This document shows positions 54,510 through 64,000 of a DNA stretch of 64,000 bases, one piece after another. The stretch covers positions 28,583,445 through 28,647,444 of the forward strand of contig NC_056753.1 in the NCBI RefSeq assembly GCF_018687715.1. Reading direction: 5' to 3'. The first letter of the stretch is position 1. Each line of letters opens with the position of its first letter. Position numbers and translations under genes: made by a program. The notes beneath the pieces are model-generated. The model was not told the origin of the DNA and made no database searches. It saw nothing but the letters and a program-made list of their open reading frames with translations. Origin of the DNA: Carya illinoinensis (Eukaryota; Streptophyta; Magnoliopsida; Fagales; Juglandaceae).

Positions 54510-55844
54510 AATTGGAAAGATATGAGCACTTTTTTTCAGTCTTAACAAACACCTCATGAAATGGACTCTCTACCCTCATTAGAGAGAGAAGCTCTGCCCC
54601 CTCTCTAGAAAGAAAACAAATCGTTTCCTCGCCGTTGAGGGAGGTGGGAGCCTCGGCTCCTCCCTTCCTCCCTCCCTCCTCCCTTTAGTTTTTGTTCCTT
54701 TGTTTTTCTATTTTTTCCTGTTTCGTCTGTTTTCTTGGCTCGGTTTGGTTTTATATCAGTCGGCTCTTGCGTTTGTGGTGGTTAGCTCTTCGCCTCTAGT
54801 TTCAGTGCCTTCCTGAAGCGAGGATCACTGGTAAGGGCCCCGAAGGCGTGCGGAGAGGGCGCAATAGCTCATGGCCCCTGTTTACAGTGCCATCCTAAAT
54901 CGAGGAGGGCCCCGAGCAATCCTGCGAGGTGGCGCTTTGCAGAGGAGACGTACGACGAAGGCGAAATAGATAGGAGGTTTTGGACGGGTGAGAAGCTAGC
55001 TACCCTTTCTTGTTGACGCAAGGCTGACGGCGATGGGCTATGGTGAGGCGAGGATACGGCGAGGTGGCTCGACGGCAAGAGGCTTGATACTTTGTTTCGT
55101 AACAGAGTGATGGGTTTCGTAAAACGATGGGGCTGCTGGTTTTTCCCTATCTGGTTCTGGCCGACGGTTTTGAGGGGCTAATCTAGGCATTGTGGGTCTT
55201 CTCGTGCCTTGTGGTGGTGATCGGCAGCAGCAACTCATGCTGCACAGGAACAGAGAAGGAAGAAGGGGCGGCGGATGTAGCGAAGAAACCCTAGTCTGAT
55301 CCTTAGGCGCCTCTTTTGTTAGCGGTTTGGGCCCCCACGGGGATGTTGGGTCATTGGTCTTGGGCTGGGCTTTCTGTTTTACACAGCCCTTTACTGTTTT
55401 TTGTTTTGTTGTTCTGTATTTGTTTTTATTTTGTTTTAGCTATTATAAATAAAACATTGCCTAGTGTCCCACTCCTTTTTAAAAGGAATGTGGGTTTTGT
55501 CCTACTCCTCTTTTGGAGGAATGTAGGTGTTAGTACTCTTCCTCTTAGGAGGAGAGAGTGTGGTTGTACTCCTCCTCCTTGAGAGGATGGAGCGTGGGTG
55601 TACCTCTCTTCTTCGGAAGAGAGGTCGTTTATCTCTGTTTCAACAGAGAGCTTTCTCTTTTGATTGCTGTCAAGAGAGGAGGTATAGAAATTTTAGACAA
55701 TGTCCGTCACAAAGAAATTTGTTGACGGGGAAGCTCCTGAGCAGATGCGTTAGTTGGCTTATGGTTTGGTTCTCCAGTTTGTTAAGTCACAGTTGTAACT
55801 TCGTTTATGAATATATGTAGTGAAGCATTTTCTATCAAAAAGAA
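54510..55844 (+). mobile_element. Unclassified non-autonomous retroposon, 1335 bp, 16-bp target duplication
   Basis: AGATTGAGTTGTCTTG occurs at 54494-54509 and again at 55845-55860, and copy A of the host repeat has the site once (near 21455-21472). The 3' end is A-rich (TCTATCAAAAAGAAA). A long variable-length duplication and an A-rich end indicate LINE-machinery insertion. No reverse transcriptase or other known protein is encoded. The 5' half is G+C-rich with CCTCCCT repeats and a pair of related segments (CAGTGCC(T/A)TCCT ... GGGCCCCGA at about 54806-54846 and 54886-54914). The 3' half holds the stem-loop chain at 55468-55677. Confidence 0.78.
55468..55677 (+). repeat. Chain of seven tandem stem-loops
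   Basis: Hairpins lie at 55468-55494, 55501-55527, 55535-55559, 55569-55592, 55602-55625, 55632-55649 and 55654-55677. The first five start every 33-34 bases. In hairpins 1 and 2 the plan is identical: a 5-bp outer stem, a 5-bp inner stem, a 5-base loop and a 2-base AT bulge. Outer pairs change together (CCCAC/GTGGG to CCTAC/GTAGG to ACTCT/AGAGT), as do inner pairs (TCCTT/AAGGA to TCCTC/GAGGA). Hairpin 5 is a perfect 10-bp stem closed by a C(TTCG)G tetraloop. The spacer resembles TGTGGGTGTTGTACTCC in each unit, so this is a tandem repeat whose stems diverged while pairing was kept. Confidence 0.85.
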
Positions 55845-56441
55845 AGATTGAGTTGTCTTGTTCTAATCTAATCTTTAACATAATTGGATTTAGACTCCAT
55901 ATTGTGGATTGGTATCCTATTTAATCATGGCTTTTAATTGTAGACCCATGGACTCATACACGAAGAATGATAAATTGGAATTTGGAGCGGCAGTAAATAT
56001 TAACAGTAATCTTAATTTATTTTACCTAATTATTATAATTTTTTTAAAATTTTAAATAAAATATAATAAATAATTTAATTTTTTTAAATTAAAAAAATAT
56101 TCAAATAATCTTTTATTTAATTCTTAACTCATCTTATCTAATCTGTAAAATTAAACTAATACTAAATTTAATCCTACATGTATCCATAGAAAATAAAAGT
56201 ATAAAAAAAAAAAAAAATTCTTTACGAGCATGATGTCTGTAGTACTTCTATAAATATAATGTCTTTTATTTTATTTTATTTTTTTCACTTTTAGGCCGTA
56301 TATTTATTAAAAAATAGTGTTTATTTAGAGGTAAATGATGATTGGTCAATACATTACGTGTTTGATGCGACGGTGTCCATTACTTTGAAGCCTTCAATGA
56401 CACATGAGAGACTTGACTTGATAAATGAGATTTCTGAACTA

Positions 56442-56664
56442 GGACAATTCAATGTAAGGAAGACTACTAAAATGTGCGCGTTAAATATTAAAATTAGTAT
56501 AAATGCGTTATTTATTTATTTAAATATATTTCAAACATTCTTAATTATTAAGAAAAAAAATATAAATTTATTAATAATCACTTCCTTAACTATTAAAATA
56601 AATAATAAATAAATAAAAATATGTGAAAGGCACATTTAATAGGTTTATTTGATTTTTTCCTTTT
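56442..56664. mobile_element. Small insertion (223 bp) with 6-bp direct repeats
   Basis: GAACTA lies at 56436-56441 and 56665-56670; copies A and B2 of the surrounding repeat run through the site without the intervening AT-rich sequence. Its ends are not clearly inverted, so the class is unknown. Confidence 0.55.
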
Positions 56665-56770
56665 GAACTATTATTTTCATCCAGCGAAGTGAGGCATACG
56701 TCGAGACAGTTATTAGTCCCGTTAATTTTGTAAGCTTATGATCGAGACGACTTGACTTGAAACAAATGCT

Positions 56771-57874
56771 TGCTAGCCAAGAAAAAAAAAATGGCCCTTT
56801 ACTATAACGGGAATCCGGCTACAATCACATATAAATAATAGACTATTTATTTATTTTTCTTACTTTTTAGACGTTTTTTTTATATCTTTAAATATTTTTT
56901 TTAAAAAATCATAACATCATTTAAAAATACTTTTTTAATTATTAAGAAAAAAAAAATAGTAATCACCATCAATGACTTTTGTGTATGGGATAAGCATTTC
57001 CTAATTGAAAAATACTAATCCCACCGTCCCGATGATTTCTACCAATTGGGCGTGCTCATTCACATTTTATTTTTTTGTTCTCTTTTGCATTTTTTAAACG
57101 TTTTTAAATATTTTAAAAAATAAAAATATATACCATGTACATGTTCATTAGAAGATGATAACATTAACATATAGCAATATCACTTGTCAGCTATTTTTTC
57201 AGGGTTTTAAAAACTTATTGCTAAATATTTGGTACCAATAATGGATTATTTCTTATTTTGGGAGAAAAGAACTTGAAATAATATCATAAAGTTACGAGAG
57301 TTTAGTTAAACTACAACGTTTTGTCTTTATTCTATTTAAAAGTAATAACAAAGTCCACAATTGGAAAACGACGCCGCCTGCACTTTATCTCCATGCGCAC
57401 CGTTTCACGCCTGAAGTGAAATACGCTCAAATCCCCTTCTGCTTCCCATTTGCCCTAATCCCCTTCGATATCTCTCTTCCAGACTTCAAACTTTCAACTT
57501 TTATTCCTTCTCCTATGCCGTAGCTCCCTTCAGCGCCATAACATTTGATAGTCTTTCTCATTAATGAAGATAATATTGAATCCCATAATATTTGACTTTA
57601 TATATATATATATATATATATGATATGGTTTTTATTATTATATACAAATAATAATGCATATAGCTATTACTCGTAATTGGATATTATTATGGTTTGAGGC
57701 TAAGTGACAAATTTACTAGTACAGTGCTTGCATTGCAAAAACAAAATGGTAACAAGAATACATTTTGCGTAAAATGAATGAAGTATCTATTTGTAGAATC
57801 AAAATTATATGATTGCAAACCCTCCCAGCTTTTATATATATATGGAGTATTGAATAGAGGTTTTAGCCAATAGA
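56771..57874. other. Intergenic; leader-like piece and dispersed repeat
   Basis: 57137-57262 is the second copy of the repeat at 6880-7010. About 57360-57545 is C-rich and resembles a transcribed leader, with no following gene. A (TA)n run lies at about 57599-57621. Confidence 0.4.
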
Positions 57875-58060
57875 CACTATAAGAAAAACATTTATTTGTT
57901 GTTAGTTATTTGCTATTAAAATGAGTTCATTTTCATCACAAATAGTCATTTTCATCACGAATAACTCATCACAAATACTCAATTTTATTATAGTAAAAAA
58001 ATCACATACTTATATATGGTTAAGTGCTCTTTTACTTATTTAGTAATCATCGCCGTGAGT
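57875..58060 (+). mobile_element. Candidate CACTA-type terminus
   Basis: CACTATAAGAAAA is close to the canonical CACTA terminal repeat. It is followed by subterminal-like repeats of CATCACAAATA / CATCACGAATA at about 57937-57978. The opposite terminus and the 3-bp duplication were not found, so this may be a fragment. Confidence 0.45.
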
Positions 58061-58617
58061 TATTTTTTTAAGAGATTTTAAAAAATTATTACTAAATGTT
58101 AGGTGCCATTACTAAAATTATTATTAAAATCATTTCATTTTATTTGTTTAACCAAATGAGGCCTAAACCTTTTGATTGGACTTTAGCGGGTTCTTTGACT
58201 AGAGAGTACACATAGTTTACCTTACTACTTTTATGATATGAGATGAGATGAAATAAAATAAGAAATATATAAAAAGTAGTGAGATAATTTATGAATAATA
58301 GTGGAGTTTTGATAAATGAGAGAGAGAAAAAAAAGTTGAATAAAAATATCATAAATTTAAAATATTGTTAGAATATAATTTTTTTAATATAATTTTTATT
58401 TTATAATTTTAAAAAATTGAATTATTTTTTACGTTTTATATGAAAGTTTGATAAAATTATAATTATTTGATAATGATTAAATAAAAAATTTAAAATTAAA
58501 AAATATTTATATTTAAATAATATTTAAATATTAAAATTAGTTGAGATCATCCATGAAATCAAAAGAACGTTAGTATTAGATAACGACTTGACTTCGATCC
58601 CTTGAATCCATTGCTAG
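58061..58617. other. AT-rich MITE-like sequence
   Basis: GATATGAGATGAGATGAAATAAAATAAG at about 58235 and AT-rich sequence to 58555 resemble the miniature-element sequence at 3.6, 41.3 and 59.1 kb. No gene is seen. Confidence 0.45.
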
Positions 58618-58925
58618 CTTGACGTCTGGAAGGTGCTACATGCAACTAGTTCCCTTTGGATGCTAAGATCAGTATCTAAAATTATTTGTAAATGATAATA
58701 AATATATTATGAATAATAACTAAAAACAATTGTATTCTTAAACCTGCCTTAAAATACTCGTGCCTCAAACATAGATGCCCATAAGGACGGACCGATATCA
58801 ACTGATCATGTAAGCCTAACCGGCCCATCCAATAGATGAATCGGGATGAAATTCTTCCAACCACTGTACTGTTGTAGACCGGGCACGTATAAATGAGTGC
58901 CACATATCCTACCAAATTGAAGGGT
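58618..58925 (+). repeat. Repeated intergenic block, partial copy D
   Basis: CTTGACGTCTGGAAGGTGC, AATGATAATAAATATATTAT, CATAAGGACGGACCGATATC, CGGCCCATCCAATAGATGAA and GAGTGCCACATATCCTACC match the first part of copies A and C, then homology stops. The minus-strand frame through it (58915-58682) resembles that of copy A because the DNA is repeated; it is not taken as a gene. Confidence 0.75.
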
Positions 58926-59441
58926 CGTGAATACTAATAAAAAAGAAATAAAAAAATAATAATAGAGTACTAAAAAGTGATAAACAGTAATAAAAAATAG
59001 ATAAAAATAATAAATAAATAATAAATAATAATGAAGTATTATGAAAATACATAAGATATTCTTGGTACCCAAACCTAGCCAGTGCATGTTTGGATACGCA
59101 AAGAATTCTCAAAACTTTTTATAGATCTATTTCTAAACATTTCTCAGGTACAAAATATTTTTTAATTTCAAAATTTGATTACTTATTCACTATTCAAATA
59201 CAAAAACTAATATAATTCTTACAAATTTCAAAATAAAATAAAAAAAATCAATACAACTTTTACAAACTTTAAAATAAAAATAATATTTAAATAATATTTT
59301 AGTTTAAAAATATTTTTATTTAATTTTTCTATCTCATTTCTCAAAATTCAATAAAACATCTTCACTCAAACAATTTCACAATTATTCACAAAATTTTAAA
59401 ATACTCTAAGGGATACTTAGGGAATGAGATTGTTCGGTTAC
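58926..59441. other. AT-rich MITE-like sequence split by an LTR insertion
   Basis: GTTTGGATACGCA (about 59089) and the AT-rich stretch to TCACTCAAACAATTTCACAA match the MITE-like family. Related sequence (GTGAATAATAGTAA, AGTAATAAAAAAATAGTGAA) continues beyond the solo LTR at 61605-61720. Confidence 0.5.
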
Positions 59442-61604
59442 TGTGACGCCCCCAAATCCCCACGCCCGAACACAGGGGAATTGAGACGTCCGGATGGTGA
59501 CAACCCGGGTCACCATCCCATCGACGGGTGCCGAGTGTGTGCAAGGCAACAGATGTGCACAGAGAAACACGCAGCGGATAACGAAAGTCATAACTAAGTA
59601 CCAGAATTTTTCTTAACGTAATACAAGCTGTTTAAAACATACATAGATGAAATATTACAAAACACAAATACAGTTTTGACAAATATAAAAGATAGCATCA
59701 GTAACCCGGCGGAGCCGCATCCTCGGGCTCAGCCTCCTCCTCATCGTCCTCTAACTCTACACCAAAAGCTACGGAACCACGAATGGTACCGCAGGTAAGT
59801 AAAACCCAAACACTACCAGATAAAAACACATAAAACTCAAACAAGATGCATGAACCATGCCCAATGCACAAAGCCCAAAAACACTAGTTTTCCACACACG
59901 CCAAAAACCCTTTTGGCCCAAAAACACATCCTTTCCGAAAAACACGCCAAAAGTCACATTTGGCCGCCAAAAGTCCATTTGGCCCAATATCTCGCCAGAA
60001 GTCCATCCGGCCCAATATCTCGCCAGAAGTCCATCTAGCCCACGCCAAAAGTCCCATTTGGCCTCACAAACCATTATCCAATTTTAACCGTATGCACCAT
60101 GACCTCCCCTAGGGGTCATCCGCACACCCTGGCTCCAGTGTCACACCGCAGAGTACCACCACGCATGTGACACCTAACAAGCGATGCCCAGTTCCGCGCC
60201 CCGCGCGTGTGTAGCCAAGCATCCTCTAGCCCTCGCCAGCGAAGGGCCACGGAGTCGGTGAGTAGGGCGATGCCTGGTTCCGCGCCCGGCGCGTTCGTAG
60301 CCAAGCATCCCCTAGCCCCGCTCCCGTCATCTCTCTCGACAACTAAGGGGACATCACTCAGTTTATTCCGCTCCCGAGTGACCAGAGGAGCTCCACCGAG
60401 ATAATAACCCATCCCGGCTTGGGCTCGTGATACACACGCACCCGCAATACACTTACGCCAATACACAGGCTTTTCACATAAATCCACAAACACACGTGCA
60501 TGCACCATGTAATGCCATAACAATGCATAATAAAATAATCCAACAATCATAAATCAAATAAACAGGCAACTCCGTCCTCCATCCATCCGACCCCCGAAAC
60601 TCCTCGGACTCAGTCCGGAATCAACAACCAACAACAGTAAATAATTGAATGAGCAATATATATTAAAATCTGAAAATAGGGTTTGGAAAATACTTACAGC
60701 GCTATATGGCAATTTTAGAAAACAAGCGGCGTTGCAAACGGCGGAAAAACAGCAATGTCACAGTGAAAATTCACTGTGGCCGTGGGTTTGAAAAACTCAC
60801 TTTTGAACGGGGACAAACTAGGACACGAGATTGATAGGGAATGGTCTAGAGATGGTTGTGAAGCTATTGGAAGTGGTGGTTGGCCGTGGGTGGCGGCGGA
60901 ATCGCCGGAAATGGCCGGATTACCCAAAACGGAAACTAAGCTCGTAGGAGCTGTTCCGGTGGTCGTTGGAGGCCGGAAATGGGTGGGTTAGGACGGCAAG
61001 GAGTCGGTGATGAAGTGGTGAAGAAATGGTGGCCGGAGGTGGAGCAACGGCGGCGGATCGGAGCCAAAACCGTGTGGCTTTGCTGGGCTTTTTCCGGCCA
61101 AATGGCCGGCCGGTTGGGGGTGAGCTTGGGTGGGGTGGTGCACCGGAGGGAGAGGAAGAGAATGAGACTGGTGGGAGGCCGAACGGTGGCCGGACGGTTG
61201 CGGTAGGGGCTGGAGAAGGGGACGCCGGCGTGAGGGAGAGGGAGGAGAGAGAGAGAGCACGGGGGGGTTCCGGATCGGGGAGAGAGAAAGAAAAAAAGAA
61301 AAAGAAGAAAAAAGAAAAAGAAAGGAAAAAGAAAAGAAGGGAAAAAGAAAAAAGGAAAAAGAGAAAAAAGGAAAAAAATGTGAAAAGAGATGAGGTCCAG
61401 TCTTCACTCCGGGAAAACGAAACAAACCGCCAAAAAGATTAAAACTACAAAACAACTAAAAGAAATAAAACACAACCTCAAATAAATTAAATTAAATTAA
61501 AAACCAATTTTAAAACGCAAATAAATTAAAATAAATAACTGATATATTAATTAAAATAAAAACAACCATTTAAGCGAAAATACACTTAAAAGCGGGTCAT
61601 CACA
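59442..61604 (-). mobile_element. Solo LTR, minus strand (2.16 kb)
   Basis: On the minus strand it begins TGTGATGACCCGC and ends GGGGGCGTCACA. Five-base target duplications GTTAC (59437-59441 and 61605-61609) are perfect. No internal region is present. It contains GGGCCAAA-type repeats (59950-60060), a two-unit repeat with an 86-bp offset (GCGATGCC(C/T) at 60181 and 60267) and a long purine tract (61230-61380). It is related in plan and in some segments to the LTRs at 4001 and 61727, but it is a separate subfamily. The frames inside it (for example 61026-61442, 60116-60550) are not genes. Confidence 0.82.
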
Positions 61605-61726
61605 GTTACGTTTAGATGTTGAGGTGATCTTAGATTGTCTGTGAATAATAGTAAAAAAGTAACGAATAGTAATAAAAAAATAGTGAATAGTTTATGAATA
61701 ATAATGAAATAGTCTGTGGTGATATA

Positions 61727-64000
61727 TGTGATATCCTATTTTTACGTGTGTTTTTATTGAAAGATTTTTAAAATTTTTATAACTAGTGTTTTCCTTAGTT
61801 TAAACTAAAAGGTGATTTTCGTGGTATTATTTTATGATTTTTAAGTTGTGAAATTATTTTAACGTGCTTTCTTGATAGTAATTATTATTTTGTATTTAAA
61901 TTGTTCTTTAATTTAAATCAGTTTATCTTTTGGCTTTAAATTATTGTGTTATTGGTTTTTATTAATTATTTATTTTAGCTAGTCGTTGTGTTTAAATTAT
62001 TTTACTCAATTTACTATTTTTAAAATAATTTTCGTTGGATCAATTTTGTGACCCAAATTGTGAGGTTTGGACCTCATTTCTTTCTCTTTATTTTTCTTTT
62101 TTCTTTTGCTTCCATTTTTCTTTTCTCTTTTTCTTCTTTCTTTCTCTCCTCCCCTGCTTCTCTCATTGTGCGCAACGTCCCTCTCTCTCTCTCTCTTCGC
62201 CCATTTCCTTTGTCCGCTCTAGCTCGTCACCGCGCTCCGACTTGGCTGACACCGCCCACCCCAATTGCTTCCCCACTGACTGGTGACCCTCCCCCTCCAT
62301 TTTCAGCCCTCCAAATGCCGTCGTTAGCCTCCACATAGGGCTCCAAGCCGTGGCCCAGAAACCCTCCCCACACTGCCATCACGCCACCATTTCTTTACCA
62401 CTTCATCACCAGCCTTCTAGCAACCTAACCCACCTCCCCAGATTAGATCTGCCACCGGTGAAGTTCAATCATCCCAGCTTTTGTTTTGAGCTTTTTGGCC
62501 TTCAATCGCCGTTTGTGCCATCACCAACGGCCAACCACCCCCATCTTTAGCTTTATCAACACCTCTAAGTCATTTCCTAGCCTTCCCAAGTCTCAGTTTA
62601 TCCCCATTTAAATTTGGGTATTTTGAGACCCACGGCCACAGTGCATTTTGCAATGTTACGTTGCTTTGCCTCTACCTCTTGCACCTCCATGATCATTCAA
62701 AATATATTTTATAGTGCTATAAGTATTTTTTCAAAAAAGTTTTGAGATTTAAAAATATTTTTGCACTAACTCTTATTTATTGTGAATTAGTCGGTTGTGC
62801 CGGATTGATTCTGATGACTAAGGGGGTTGGTTGGATTTGAGGAAGTGTTTGGTTATTGATTTGGATTATGCTTACGTGTATTTATGTTGTGTTGGTGTCT
62901 TGATTATCTTATTGCATAATTGCATTCATGTTCATATGTGTAATTGAAAACTGGGTTTTCTGTGTTAAGAATGAATTTGGATATGTTTGTGTTAAATGAG
63001 TGGTAAGGACTGAGAGAGAGAAAAAGGAACTATACGGATGGTGGTAAGTAAAGATAGCGGTAGAGTCCTGCTTATAATTCCTGCATACGGTACATGCGGT
63101 AGGGATGATGGTAATCCCGCATGCGATTCCCGCCTACAGTGAGAGTTGTAGGGATGGTGGTAGTCCCACCTATGATTCCCACCTACAGTGCACGTAGTAA
63201 GGATGGTGGTAAACAGAGACGGTGGTAGTCTCGCTTGTGATTCTTGCCTAAGGTGCATGCGGTAGGGATGGTGGTAAGTAGGGATTGTGGTATTCCCGCT
63301 TGCAATTCCCACCTACAGTGGAAGCTGTAGGGATGGTGGTAGTCCCGCTTGTGATTCCCGCCTATAGTGTTAATTGGTTAATGGGTCATTTTTTGAAAAA
63401 ATGGTGGATTTTATGATTGAGCCATTTTCTGAAAAAATTGCGGGTAATTATTTTACTGGATTGTTTTGGGCCAAATGGGATTTTTGGCATGGATTGGAAA
63501 ATAATTTTTTTGGAAAAATGATGGTTGGTTTTAATGCATATTGTTGGTTGCACGAATGTATTTTTATCTGTTGGATTGTTTGGGATTTTACTTGCTCAGA
63601 TTCGAAATCTCATAGAATTCGATACCCTGCAGTACCGTTTCATAGTATCGTAGATTTTGATGCAGATGATAATGAGTAGAGCTGGAGACTTTGGCTCTGC
63701 TAGAAGAGTGGCCTAGGGTCACTTTCATGTGGTGAGATTTATTTTCCTACTTATTTAGGTATTGTTGCCTTTGTATTCTATTTTTGGGATAATTGTATAA
63801 TTATTTTCTTTACTACTACTATTTTGGTAAATTTGTATTTAAAATTCTGGTACTTAGTTGACTTATTTGATTTATTGCTGTATTTTTGTTATACACTTTT
63901 TGCATATACACACATTTAGCACTTATTATTATGATGCATGACCCCGCGTTGTCATTATCTCGAACGCCTTGATTCCCGAGTTTTCCCATGTAGGAGTCGG
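61727..64000 (+). mobile_element. Long LTR, + strand, running off the window
   Basis: Starts TGTGATATCCTATTTTTACG and is collinear with the solo LTR at 4001-6489 up to the CTGGTACTTAGTTGA and CCCATGTAGGAGTCGG region. By comparison only a few tens of bases are missing at its right end. Whether it is a solo LTR or the 5' LTR of a whole element cannot be decided here. A pyrimidine-rich leader-like zone (62080-62200) and a minisatellite lie within. Confidence 0.75.
63026..63368 (+). repeat. Minisatellite of about 49 bp within the LTR
   Basis: GTAGGGATGGTGGTA and ATTCCCGCCTACAGTG alternate. Starts of GGGATGxTGG-type motifs at 63102, 63151, about 63200, 63264 and 63330 give a basic spacing near 49 with irregular units. 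GGGAT(G/T) and CCC(G/A)C can pair, so the array can fold. Confidence 0.75.

Larger units (their letters stand above)
54170..56770 (+). repeat. Repeated intergenic block, copy C, interrupted twice
   Basis: In order: TTGACGTCTGGAAGCTGC, CATAAGGCCGGACCGTATCA, CGGCCCATCCAACTGATGAA, GGGTACGTATAAATGAGTGC, TTAGTCAGATTGAGTTG, then the 1.3-kb retroposon, then GGATTTAGACTCCA, CGAAGAATGATAAATTGG, AAATGATGATTGG, GATGCGACGGTG, then a 223-bp insertion, then CAGCGAAGTGAGGC and TTTGTAAGCTTATGA. It is collinear with copy A once both insertions are left out. Confidence 0.8.

Noticed and set aside
58682..58915. Minus-strand frame similar to that at 21221-21415
   Set aside because: The similarity follows from the repeated DNA block; the frame is not kept in copies B2 and C beyond short stretches, and no domain is seen.
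60116..60550. 144-residue minus-strand frame
   Set aside because: It lies inside the solo LTR and spans the two-unit repeat; no recognised protein.
61026..61442. Long open frame rich in Glu, Lys and Arg (and its minus-strand partner at 61455-60988)
   Set aside because: It lies in the purine-rich tract of a solo LTR; composition alone keeps both strands open, and no domain is present.

Overview
This is plant nuclear DNA, most likely from a woody dicot. It is A+T-rich and holds no rRNA, tRNA, operon or prokaryotic signal. Plant-specific families identify it: an extracytoplasmic leucine-rich-repeat receptor-like protein, a FAR1-related gene copy, a FANTASTIC FOUR-type fragment, Ty1/copia elements primed by initiator-Met tRNA, plant L1-type LINEs with a C-terminal RNase H, and hAT, Mutator and CACTA-type DNA elements. 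The dispersed AT-rich miniature elements suggest Fagales (walnut/hickory/oak relatives), but that is a weak inference.

Layout. 0-3.1 kb: the one clearly intact host gene, a Cf-type receptor-like protein on the + strand. 4.0-6.5 kb: a 2.5-kb solo LTR. 6.7-7.3 kb: a 57-bp-arm inverted repeat and a Mutator-type MITE with a perfect 9-bp target duplication. 7.7-10.7 kb (minus): a decayed FAR1-related gene. 13.8-19.7 kb: an old Ty1/copia element (353-bp LTRs) with a 799-bp hAT-type element nested in its integrase; the hAT element carries a FANTASTIC FOUR-like fragment. 24.4-26.1 kb: a possible small spliced gene and a GRF zinc-finger fragment. 26.3-36.9 kb: a complete-length 10.6-kb SIRE/Maximus-type copia element (TSD CATAG) with an envelope-like third ORF and a 51-bp tandem array in each LTR. 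42.6-53.7 kb: two L1-type LINEs lying tail to tail. 54.5-55.8 kb: an unclassified 1.3-kb retroposon with a 16-bp target duplication and a chain of seven stem-loops. 59.4-64 kb: two long LTRs pointing away from each other, the second running off the window.

A noncoding block is repeated at about 21.3-22.2, 39.1-39.5, 40.5-42.2, 54.2-56.8 and 58.6-58.9 kb, and part of it resembles the DNA just upstream of the receptor gene. I infer that these copies are intergenic remnants of an expanded receptor-like-protein cluster whose other genes are gone or outside the window, later filled by transposons. Because some copies lack the insertions that others carry, they serve as empty sites and confirm several insertion boundaries.

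Nearly all coding sequence other than the receptor-like protein belongs to transposable elements, and every large element carries stops or frameshifts. The most unusual signals are the stem-loop chain with compensatory changes at 55.47-55.68 kb, the 51-bp GCTCGA-rich arrays in the copia LTRs, the hAT element with a captured gene fragment, and the 6.75-kb long hairpin.
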